The position numbers and the translations under genes are program-made. A DNA stretch of 64,000 nt from the NCBI GenBank assembly GCA_921293015.1, contig OV121084.1:23812960-23876959 (forward strand), read 5' to 3'. This document shows positions 26,601 through 35,848 of the stretch, one piece after another. Position 1 is the first letter of the stretch. Every line of letters begins with the position of its first letter. The notes under the pieces are model-generated. The model saw only the letters and a program-made list of their open reading frames with translations, did no database searches and was not told where the DNA came from. This stretch comes from Phorcus lineatus (Eukaryota > Mollusca > Gastropoda > Trochida > Trochidae).

Positions 26601-29600
26601 TGAACTAAAACAGTATGTTGCTGAGGCAGAAGATTCTCACCAAGAGTTTTTTTGTGTTTTTGAATGTGAATATAACCTAAAACACACAGTCACTTGATAG
26701 TTGAGTTATCATGAAGCCTTGATCTTCGTTGATTCATAAATGCATTGTATCTCTGTATACTGAGCTGTTACATAGAACATCGCTGCTTTATCTTTGGGTT
26801 TGTAAACAACAGACTGACGTACATGAAGGGTTTGATTGTAACTGTCAGCCGGTTGCCCATGAGAAGAAAATGTCTTCAAGTATCCATTCAGGGGGGCTTT
26901 TACAGGCTTAAGGAAATTGTTCCTTAGGGAAACAACATTCATTTAGGAGTAACTTCTTGTTCCCCAGTTTTATTGTACGAAGGAAAGAATGACATTGTAT
27001 ACATTAACACTGAATGAGGTTTTCAACTTAAAGTTTAATGTGTCAAGTTTAACGGCTGGTGTCTATGTGTATCATAGGTTTGTCATCATGGGCAACTGAA
27101 TGATCCAGTTGTGACATTACAGCTCAATGTAAAATTTCGAATGGTCTTAAGGTAATATTAAGAAGGGTATTTTTGGGTTGAGTTCAGTTTCTAGAAGTGT
27201 CCTTTTGGATGAATGCATTATTTAGAAATGTCCTTTTTTGTTGAATGCAATATAAAGAATTAACTGTCCTAAATATTGAGTGAGGTATCACAGTGTGTAG
27301 GTGGTTGAATCGGGTATCAAAAAGTGTAATGATTGAATGATGTTTCTATAAGTGTTGTTGTGGTTGAATGGGGTATCTATAAGTGTTGATGTGGTTGAAT
27401 GTTGTATTTTGAAGTTTCATTGTGGTTGAATTCTGAATCTTAATACTATTGAATTTATGTATAGGTATGTCATTATCGTTAAAATTGGGAAACGAATGTG
27501 TCAACATAGTTACAGCGTTGGTGTAGTTTAAGTTTGTGTCAGTGTAGGTTTCTTCTTTAGGTTGCAACTTGTGATGGGACTAATGGGGGAGGTTACTTGT
27601 AACTCTATCTTTCAATTTACCGACTGGCCGACCAACAAAGACTTGTCACTGGGCTAGAGCAGACCAATTTGTCAGTGTTACACTGTGCCTCTGTCATTTC
27701 CCGCTGCTGCTCTGTATATCACTGCCTGTTTTATTTACGAGCAGTTATTTCCAGCAAGCGCGGAGCATGATATAAATACTTGTGCTTTAATTAAGCTGCT
27801 GTCTTGATCAGATTGAGAGTCTTTGTTAGCTGTGGGTTCAGATGTTGCTCAATTACACTCCAGACGCTTCTCCACCTCGCCCATTGTTCAGTTAGATTTC
27901 AGCCACCCGCCTTCTGAAAACCTACCCATGCAAACAAAACACATTTACAGCAGTTAAATTGAATTTGATTGGGAATAATTATACGTCTAGAAGCTAATGT
28001 AGAAGATTGTATGCTGATAAGTTATCTTGTTGTGACAAGTGTGTGATGTATGTAGATATGCTCATGTTGGTGAGGGGAGCACCTGCTCACAGTGCATGCA
28101 TCAGTGAGACCCGTCCCCCTCCTTATATAGGGAGGGGCGAATGGCCACCCGTTCTCGTCTCGCTCCCTCTCACCTGCATCACTTACCAATACATGAATGC
28201 ATGTCAAACAAAAGCAGTAGCTTTATTTTCTTAATCCCTATTTGCAAATCATGTATCTATGGCAAATTTTTCAATTGCTAAAACTGTTGTGTTCGACAGG
28301 TACTCTTTTTTAAGGAAAGTTTTTATATCGGATAGCTGTCTTGTCCTTTTTACACTCAACTAAATGTTTAGAGTTATCTGTAAATACTTTCATGGTGTCA
28401 ATCTCAATTTAGTTGCTATATTGAATTGTAGCTCTGATAGATTTCAGCTATCCCGCATGCTTGCATCCCACACCATAATAGGCAGAGTGTGGAGCCAATA
28501 ATGCTTGAAGCTTTCAGCATAGCGCAGTGGTTAGTGGGTTCGGCTTTGGATCAAGAGGTCATGGGTAGGAGCCCGCCACAAGCTCAGCAACTCTGTCTGC
28601 AATGGAGAACTTTTCTGCATGCAGTAAGGTTCGGGCGCAATGCTACACTGAATTTCACCCATGGTTGGCTAGTTCAAGTCGATGCTCGCTTGTTTCACCT
28701 CAATGCATAGCCACAATAGTGTTGCAGGCTTTCTCCCTGCAATACTACTAGCAGCCGTGATATAAGTGAAATATTCTTGAAGCTGCATTAACCCCCAATC
28801 ACCTCACCTTACCTCACCCATGGTCATTTGAAAGTGTCTCAGCACAAATCTTGTGTAAGTGGAGCTCTGCTTGATTTAGGAGAATGTTAAACTTCATTCT
28901 ACCATGATGATTTTTATATAAGTTCTTGTCTTAGCGAAATGTCTTTGTTAAAGTTCATGACTTGTGGAAACAAAAAATGAATTGTCTGTAAAGGGGATTT
29001 TGTGTTGAATGAATAAAACTGTTTCGAAAATGTTTTTGTTTACAGTATGCAACACAAATGTAAATTCTGAATTGTTAAAAAACCCTTTTTGATAGTTTCA
29101 GATAGCTAACATCTGTGACATTCCCTTTGAATTTGAATTTGATTCCTTAAATTAAAAACCACTGTGACGTCGTGAAAAATATTATGACTTTAAAAGCTCT
29201 CTCAAAATGACGTAGTTGTATTGTTACTCTATTCAAAGAAATACTGTCATATTTCTGGCAGTGGAGAGCTTAGTCCACATTGATCCATCACTCAAACTTC
29301 TTATTTTGTAGAAAATATGACATATACTTAAAACATTTGCTCTCTTCATGTAAACACATGATATGAAACACGGTTTATTCCTTTTGAAAAGAGATTAATC
29401 TCACTGAAAAGCAGAATACTGACTATGAAGTTACCAGTCTGATAGTTGTGATGTTTATGTATGTATTAATTTATCGTACAAGATTGTTAGTTGATGCCTT
29501 GTGAATCAGACAAATCAACAAATGTAGTATCCAACAATTTACACACTGGTAAATATTTGATGTTTGGTTGACCTGCTAATTGGGTAAGAAATACTTAGGG

Positions 29601-32600
29601 ATCAGTATCTTCATGATAAAGAAGTTGATAATCAGAATATTTTGCAGTTTTCATGTATGCCCTAATGCTCTTCGAGTACTGTTCAGATCGATGAGTTAAG
29701 GGTTAAAGATAGAGAAGGGCAACCCACACCTTCAGTTCAATGTTCAGAGACTAAGTTAAGGGTTAAAAAAACAGAAAGTTGGAGGTTACACATACTTGAT
29801 TTATTGATTGCATCGAGTTGGTAGGTGTTTGCAAAGCTCTGCACACTGCCAGACTGCAATGCTGCACACCTCGTCAGAGCTATTGATCCACCCCGTCGCC
29901 TCAATAATAAGTGTGCTCCAGAAACTATACGCATAGGTATTGATGAATGTTAGAACCACTTGTGGCTGAGTTTTCCAGACAAACTTTGATAGAAGATTAT
30001 GAATTTATGTGGGAAGTACAGGAAGGTGATGACTGGGAGTAGATTAAGTGATGCCCCCGGGAGGGAGGGGTTTCTTGGGTCTGCTCAGATCCTTTCAACT
30101 AGACCCAGACAGACCGTGCCAAGCAAACTGGGATGCTTTCTATTCATAATCAAACTCTTTTGGCAAAGGAATTTTTAAAAAGTTGTTTTTACTTAAACCA
30201 AAGAAAAATATTCTTTTGAAACAGGTTTCCAATTATGTGATGAGTCAAGCCGTCTGGAGATGTGATATTCCTGCACAAGTTACAAGATGCATACAGATGG
30301 AATTTAACTTTTTTATGAATGTTTTTGATCACTTTGGGATATATGCTGTCATAAGCTACTCTTTGATCTGAAAGAGATTTCCTCTATTGTCCTTTGGTAT
30401 TCCTCTTCAGTGCAAAAATCTGTCCTCTGTTAAAATCTGTTCTTCTAACATAGTCAGCTGAATGTCATTTCAAACATACACTTTTCAGAAGCTCTTCATT
30501 TGCATTTGTTAAAAGATTATCCAGAAAGAAAATTGTATTTCATGAACTAAGCAAATTAGGCATCAAGCAAAACATGAATTGAAAAATAGTAACAGATAAA
30601 TAATTTATGATCATCAGGGTCAATATGGACATGATCTGAAGAATACTAGAATTGATTTAATGTCTCAGCACCAATTTATTTCTTGAGGTCTTAAGGGCTC
30701 AGAGCTTCTACAATGGTTCAAAAGACTATAATCCTTTCTTTAGAGTTAAGAAGTGCTTCTCTAAGCGTGTGCTGTAGCACGCAATAAGACACTCCTTGTT
30801 GAGGACAACAGTCTCATTTCTATTAGAAGTCCATAGACATTGACAGACCTAAATAATAATTTCAAGCTAAACAAGGACCATCTTAAATATAAATCAAGAA
30901 GTTAAGATGTGATTTATTGTAAATCATTTCTACAATTCAACTGCTTACCTAGAGGATCCATGATGATTGTAACAACAATTGTGAGAGCAGTGATGAGAAT
31001 TTTGCAGATTATGAAATTGGTTATACAGATCACGTTGATTGTTGTGATAATCTTTGTGAATGTGTTTATGCTGATGTTGATGATGATGATGATTATGGTG
31101 GCGCTGTCAATGAAGTGTTGATGATTATGGTGGCGCTGTCAATGAAGTAGTTGATGATGATAATGTTTGTGATTGGCAGTGAAGATGATGATGTTGTCAA
31201 TGATGACGATAATGATGATGTTGATGATTTTGAGATGGTGTGTTGCAGGGAGCCAGCGGAAGGAGAGAAAGAGTAGTGGTGGGGGCGCTGGCAAGGGGAA
31301 AAGGTGTCGAGCTGACTCTACTGATGCAGCCATTAACTCAACCAGTGGTGGGTCAGCCAAAGTGAGTATGATGTTAATAAAAATTATTTACCCGCAACCT
31401 ATATTTTCATAAATTAGACATGGTTTGTCAACAGCGCTGGTTCTTTAGAATTAGTTTTGATTTTTGTGTGATTTATGTTCGTCTCTTGAGGCTGAACATC
31501 CTTTAATCCCTTGCCAAATCTATCTAAAATGCTTCAGTCAATCCATGATGTTTATTTGCGTATCACGAGAGGTATCACGTGTAGATTCCATTCTTGAAGT
31601 TCAGCAACATTGGGTGCAGCTCGCAAGATTAGTGTGTTGACTTTGTCATTGCTGAAAAAAACTGAGACTTTAAAGGGTAATTCCCTGTCCCACACCGAGT
31701 CACAAGTTGAGAGACTTGTGGTGTCTACATTGGCCAGAGACTCAGTTCCTTATATGCCTCTGTTCATAATGCTGTTGATTATATATCTGAATGGTATTTA
31801 TACGTAAATGAGTGAGTCAAAGTCGAAGTCATATGAATACAAGTTGCAGTCATGTATGTCCAGCCTTATCAATGGTGTTATCTTATCAATATAAGATACT
31901 ACATCAGTTGATTTCATTTTCTTTTAAACCTGACAATGTACTGTGGCAGGCGCCCAGATATTTATATATGAATAGTGTGTATAGTACTGTATGTATATAT
32001 GTGTGTGTGGACATTGCAGTGTGCGAAGCGGTCGCGGTGCCTGATGATCTTGGAGGCGCTGCAGAAGGCAGACCTACCGGTGCTGGAGAGCTACCACAAC
32101 CACAACCTGCCCCCCACCCGCATCCACCTCCTCAACACCCTCGTCAAACTCGCCGACAGGGAGCTCGTCTATCTCATCAACTGGGCAAAACATGTCCCAG
32201 GTATGTCACAATTGATGTGTCCTTCATGTGAAAGCAATTTCCTATTCTTCATAAATCGTATCGCAAATTCTATTCGACCAGGAAGAGCATATTAATGCAA
32301 TACAATTCTACATCATTACAATCATTATTAAAGTGATTGTAAGTGTTTGTTTTCACTTCTCCTGACTTGCCCCAGTCCATCACTGGCTAATATATACCTT
32401 GCATAGGAAGTTGTTGTTTGCCCCTGATCTAGAGCTTTATTGTATGGAGAGTGCTGAGGTTTGATACTGATCAACACTTAAATTAAGGTCTATGCATGGC
32501 TTGTGCAGGTTACACAGACCTATCGCTGAGCGACCAGGTCCACCTGATCGAGTGTTGCTGGATGGAGCTGCTGCTCCTCAACTGTGCGTTTCGATCCATG

Positions 32601-34316
32601 GACCATGAGGGCAAGCGACTCGTCTTTGCCCCAGACTTCCTCCTCGACCGGTAAGACACTCCAAAAGTCTTGTTCTCAAAACTGCCATTTCATCTCTCTT
32701 TGTCAACCAACCTCTTATTGTCAATATTCTTAATGTCAACCTAGTCCTCATTGTTGATTCCTAATTTTTATCCGAACTCTCATTTTCAAGCTTGCTTCAT
32801 TTTCAATCCTCTCATCTGATTATTATCTTTATTCTCATTATGAAAATGTCATTGTCATCTTGATCTCATTATCAGTTCTCTGTTTTGATCTCGCTGTTGT
32901 TAGTTTTCAATGGAATCCTAAATGCATGGAAGAAGTGCCTTGTGACATTCTTGTTTGATAGTCTCTTAGATTCAGAGCTGTTGAAGCATTTACATATCAG
33001 ATAAATTCAAGGTCTGTAGGCTTTGAAGTTCAGGTGTCCAAGCAACCAACAATAATGAGATTGTAAGGGGCTCAGGCAATGACTTGACTGTTAGTGCCAG
33101 GGTAGACGTTACAAGTGTCACCCACTACAGGATGTCATGGGGAAGTCTAGCCAGGAGAGTTAGTGACATGTAACTGATGAAGAGGAAATTGAATTGTTCC
33201 TTGTGTTAGCTGTGTAACAAATGATCATATAGAAAACCATCTTTCTGTATAGGAGTGAAAGCATTGCTTATGTAATGCCATTTTCAACCAATAGATTCTA
33301 GTTTATGAGAAAATGTCCACAGAATGAATGAGCATGCACTCAGATCTGTGACAAGGCTCAATCTTGGAAAGCATGCAGCCTAGACGTCCTTGGTTTGAAG
33401 AAGTTTACATGTATGTTTCTGTTGCAGACATCACTGGAACATCACCGGGATGACAGAGATCCTGGAGCAGGTGGCGGCCGTGTCCGAGCAGATGGTGCAA
33501 TATAACGTGGGAAAGGAGGAGCTCTTGCTTCTACAGGCCACAGTATTAGTCAATGCAGGTACGTGGGCCGGCTTCTTAGGATGTTGCCTTCATTTATGTG
33601 ATGCTTTATTGTCAAGGGGGAGAACATTACCAAGTAACATATGAAAAAGTTATTCAATTGAATGAAATGATAAAGCTTTCTTGAGTACAATGAAGATGGT
33701 ATGCAATGATATTACACACAGGATGGTATGATATTACAATGTCAGAGACATCTTCATTCTTGTCTTCAGTTGGAAAAGGCTGTTTAAGTTTTGATACCAT
33801 TTATTAGCCCATGATGCCTGAAAGACTCTTGAGAGCTAAAGGGCCGCAGGGGTCACACCCTAGTAACTATTTAGATATCTTCTTTCTTGGCGAGAGGCTT
33901 AGGAATTACTCAACTGTAAAAAAAATTCTGTACAAGGTATATGCTAGGTATATATTGCTGGTATTGGCTGAAGAGATGCATTATATCAAAGTATCTTCCA
34001 AATATTACTAATACCCACACTGTTTGTTGCAGAGGTGCGTCGCCTGGCAAGCTTTAGTAAGATCCAGGAGATGCGCCAGCTGATTGTTGGGGCACTCATG
34101 GAGATCGTCCAGAAGTACCACGCAGATGATGTGCAGCACTTCGCGTCCATGTTGCTCCTGCTGACCCACATCCGGCAGGCAGGGGAGCGCGGCATCGCTT
34201 GCTTCCAGCAACTCAAGCGGGAGGGCTGCGTCACTTTCTGTGATCTTCTCACTGAGATGCTTGAGGCCCACAATTCCACAGCAGAGCGGCGACAGGAGTT
34301 GGAACAGCTAGACTGA
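20414..34316 (+). CDS. ESR: Estrogen receptor (nuclear receptor NR3A type), eight coding exons, 5' incomplete
   Basis: A nuclear transcription factor. The joined exons (20414-20646, 21370-21483, 23336-23449, 31249-31361, 32020-32200, 32509-32650, 33428-33558, 34033-34316) give 436 residues in one frame, all with GT-AG borders and compatible phases. Residues 1-77 are part of the A/B domain and 86-151 two C4 zinc fingers. The P-box is CEGCKA, the ER-type that reads AGGTCA palindromes. A basic hinge spans 154-191 and the ligand-binding domain about 192-436. Relative to human ER alpha, the estradiol-contacting Glu and Arg are kept (Glu239, Arg280) but the helix-11 His is Cys399. The AF-2 core LLTEML is intact (Glu417). 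Published work on other molluscan receptors reports estrogen-independent constitutive activity; applying that here is inference. The initiation codon is in an unseen upstream exon. Confidence 0.95.
20647..21369 (+). other. Receptor intron after exon a
   Basis: 723-bp GT-AG intron, AT-rich. Nothing else is recognised in it. Confidence 0.85.
21370..21483 (+). CDS. ESR: Receptor exon b: first zinc finger
   Basis: The acceptor is CATAACAG and the donor GTCAGT. It encodes 38 residues including four zinc-binding cysteines (LCQVCND then [12 protein letters not shown]) and the P-box. The intron after the first finger sits at the split Gly after KRSIQ, the position usual in the nuclear receptor family. 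This exon is the strongest single identifier of the gene. Confidence 0.97.
21484..23335 (+). other. Receptor intron between the two zinc-finger exons
   Basis: 1.85-kb intron at the conserved position between fingers. It contains no recognisable element; the ORFs in it are AT-rich and low in complexity. Confidence 0.85.
23336..23449 (+). CDS. ESR: Receptor exon c: second zinc finger
   Basis: The acceptor is TTTGCAG and the donor GTAATT. It encodes the second C4 finger with D-box CPATNNC, followed by [20 protein letters not shown], almost identical to vertebrate estrogen receptors. The D-box mediates dimer contacts on palindromic response elements. Confidence 0.97.
24246..24875. mobile_element. 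piggyBac-like MITE with TTAA target duplication
   Basis: A 622-bp segment (24250-24871) is flanked on both sides by TTAA (24246-24249 and 24872-24875), the target site of piggyBac transposons. Its ends are inverted repeats: the left reads AGGCACTAGTGCACGC and the right, reversed, ACGCACTAGTGCACAC. Inside is a shorter inverted pair, GGCAGCCGCT near 24393 and AGCGGCTGCC near 24615. No transposase is encoded (longest ORF about 60 residues), so the element is non-autonomous. The superfamily rests on TTAA plus termini only. Confidence 0.65.
24890..25120. repeat. 124-bp imperfect tandem duplication
   Basis: A block containing TTTACTAATTGATTCTTT followed by AAAAGTTATAAAAACTTTTCA occurs at about 24900 and again 124 bp later. 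The second copy differs by small substitutions and indels. It starts just past the MITE's right end. Confidence 0.8.
27170..27440. repeat. Degenerate GGTTGAAT-containing repeats
   Basis: Units of about 25-50 bp containing GTGGTTGAATGGGGTATC and TAAGTGTTG recur several times with heavy divergence. Probably an old minisatellite. The minus-strand ORF here is a by-product. Confidence 0.45.
28115..28137. repeat. GC hairpin with TTATATA loop
   Basis: CCCCTCC, then TTATATAG, then GGAGGGG: 7-bp perfect arms around a TATA-like loop in an otherwise AT-rich intron. It could form a cruciform or be a TATA element between GC boxes. No exon follows that I can support. Confidence 0.4.
28507..28816 (+). mobile_element. 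tRNA-derived SINE, copy 2
   Basis: The second copy of the SINE at 19.6 kb, same orientation and nearly the same length. It shares the A box (AGCGCAGTGGTTAG), AATGCATAGCCACAATAGTG, CTAGCAGCCGTGATATAAG and the CACCTCACC-type tail. It differs from copy 1 by a deletion of about 20 bp in the middle and many substitutions. No clear target-site duplication was found, which suggests an older insertion. Confidence 0.85.
30990..31240. repeat. GAT-rich repeat abutting the hinge exon
   Basis: Imperfect (GAT)n with an embedded 31-34-bp duplication (TGATGATTATGGTGGCGCTG followed by TCAATGAAGT, twice at about 31081-31150). It runs to within about 10 bp of the exon d acceptor, so length changes here could affect the branch-point region. 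Confidence 0.75.
31249..31361 (+). CDS. ESR: Receptor exon d: hinge
   Basis: The acceptor GTGTTGCAG lies directly after a GAT-rich repeat, and the donor is GTGAGT. It encodes 38 residues: a basic C-terminal extension (GSQRKERK) and Lys/Arg pairs (GKGKRCR) that can serve as nuclear localisation signal and minor-groove arm, then a Ser/Thr/Gly-rich linker. The exon ends in phase 0. Confidence 0.9.
31362..32019 (+). other. Receptor intron between exons d and e
   Basis: 658-bp intron with nothing recognised except a TG/TA-rich stretch just before the acceptor. Confidence 0.85.
32020..32200 (+). CDS. ESR: Receptor exon e: LBD helices 1-3
   Basis: The acceptor is ACATTGCAG and the donor GTATGT. 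It encodes 60 residues ending in [17 protein letters not shown], the helix-3 signature shared with vertebrate receptors. It contains Glu239, matching the glutamate that hydrogen-bonds the estradiol A-ring phenol in human ER alpha. Confidence 0.95.
32201..32508 (+). other. Receptor intron between exons e and f
   Basis: 308-bp GT-AG intron; nothing else seen in it. Confidence 0.85.
32509..32650 (+). CDS. ESR: Receptor exon f: LBD helices 4-6
   Basis: The acceptor is TTGTGCAG and the donor GTAAGA. It encodes the nuclear-receptor signature [18 protein letters not shown] and [20 protein letters not shown]. Arg280 corresponds to the arginine that with Glu239 holds the steroid A-ring in vertebrates. 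Confidence 0.95.
32651..33427 (+). other. Receptor intron between exons f and g
   Basis: 777-bp intron with a T-rich, CTCATTNTCAA-like low-complexity stretch at about 32740-32900. Nothing else seen. Confidence 0.85.
33428..33558 (+). CDS. ESR: Receptor exon g: LBD helices 7-9
   Basis: The acceptor is TGTTGCAG and the donor GTACGT. It encodes 43 residues with [15 protein letters not shown] and a [16 protein letters not shown] helix. The loop between helices appears shorter than in human ER alpha. Confidence 0.92.
33559..34032 (+). other. Receptor intron between exons g and h
   Basis: 474-bp GT-AG intron; nothing else seen in it. Confidence 0.85.
34033..34316 (+). CDS. ESR: Receptor exon h: LBD helices 10-12 and stop
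   Basis: The acceptor is TTGTTGCAG and the stop TGA is at 34314-34316. It includes the dimer helix ([16 protein letters not shown]), Cys399 at the position of the vertebrate estradiol-contacting His, and helix 12 with [10 protein letters not shown], the AF-2 coactivator surface. A short charged tail follows; there is no long F domain. Confidence 0.95.
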
Positions 34317-35848
34317 CAATGACATGCTTGCATCCCCACAGTCGACATTGTCACTGGTGCATTCTGGGAAGATAGCCAGGTACATGCTGGGAATAGAAAG
34401 TGACTGTGACAAATGCACCGTATCCAAAGAGCAAGTTATTTGAGTGATACTGTTTGTATGACAGCGATGGTTGAGTGTTCTGAGACTCCTGGCCAAGGAG
34501 ATTGTGGACTACGTCTATTTTAAGTAATAATGTGATTTTTGTGAGGTAATAATATTGTTTATTTTCTGCAAATGGCACCAAGTGCACTGTTGATACTACG
34601 CTGTGTTGTGCTGAATTGTAGGCAGCGTTTTATCATTACTGTCTTCGATTTTATTGACTTTATTAGACTTTTTGTGTATGCTCCGGCTCCAAGCATCATG
34701 ACCGCCCCATCCTAACTCATCTCAGCTTGTAGTATTTGTGTTCCGAGGGCCTGTAAGTGCTTCTCGTGCATATCCTATGCATTCATCAGTTCCATTAACT
34801 CATTGTTGCCATTCATCTAGGTCAATCCATCATCAGGCAATCATGCATTTAATGTTTTTTGTAATGTACTGTTTTCGTCTAGAGTCGTCACCAAGTGACA
34901 TTATATTATATGTATAAAGCTGTTTGTACAATGATTAAGGATCAAGTTTTGGAGTTCTTCTTAGCACATAGTCATGGCCCCGCCCACTGGTAGACAGACT
35001 CGACGCACACTACACCTGTCCGTGGCCCCGTGTGTCTGTTTGTCTGTCCATCTTGTATTTTCACCTTATTCACTAGAGTGGTGACCAGACAGACATCAGG
35101 GCTGCAGGCCAGAAAACAGATTTACCAGATACGTATGCAGTACATTTGACTTCTTAACTATTCATTTTTAGAATTAATTTAATTTTTAGTTCATCAGATA
35201 AAGGCTATGTAAGATAAGGCCAGAGTATCCACCATATTCTTTCATCTTTTCTACAAATACCATTTATGCAAGGAATCTCAAATTTTTAAATGTCATCTTT
35301 GTGGGATGGAGAATCGGAAGTGTAAATTTCATTGTCCTATCCTGAAATAGGGGGGCAAATTTTAGAATGGTTAACCCTATTTAGGACTGTAAACTCTGCT
35401 TAGGGCTTTTATAAAATGCAAAATGTAATCAAATAGCTCTCGAACTTTCAGATGGGACAAATTTCATGCTTGTTGCACCAAAAATAGAAAATAGGCCAGC
35501 AGATTGGCGGACAGCAGTCCATTTAACCGAGCTATAAATTGCCGCTCAAGGTTTGGGGAGGCGGGACGGGGTAGGAGAGCTTTACCACATGTCAGTCACT
35601 AGATAGGTTTGGGCTATTTGTAAATTTTTCCCTGAAACGTAAAAGTTTAAAATTTTTGACTATCTGAGTTCTAATAGCAACATCATGGAAAATGCTTTAT
35701 TATTTCAAAATGTTAGTCTTCAACCATTGAGACAATAGGTATGCAATTCTAATGTGCAACAGGGCCATTGGCTTTATATTTCTAAACAAATGAGCTTTTC
35801 AAATTATCAAAATTTACCATTTGTGAATGACAAAAGTTGAAAAATAAA
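34317..35848 (+). other. Probable receptor 3' UTR
   Basis: Non-coding sequence directly after the stop codon. The first AATAAA I find downstream is at 35843-35848, followed by TG-rich sequence, which would give a UTR of about 1.5 kb. The true cleavage site is not established and could use a variant signal earlier. Confidence 0.35.

Larger units (their letters stand above)
23450..31248 (+). other. Long receptor intron (7.8 kb)
   Basis: The intron separates the DNA-binding domain from the hinge. It carries a MITE, a tandem duplication, a SINE and a GAT-rich repeat, all listed separately. A GGCTATAAATACATG sequence near 26070 resembles a TATA box, but no downstream exon is evident. Confidence 0.8.

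Noticed and set aside
31812..32231. 139-residue ORF overlapping receptor exon e
   Set aside because: Wrong frame over the exon; the real LBD frame is the neighbouring one with [14 protein letters not shown].
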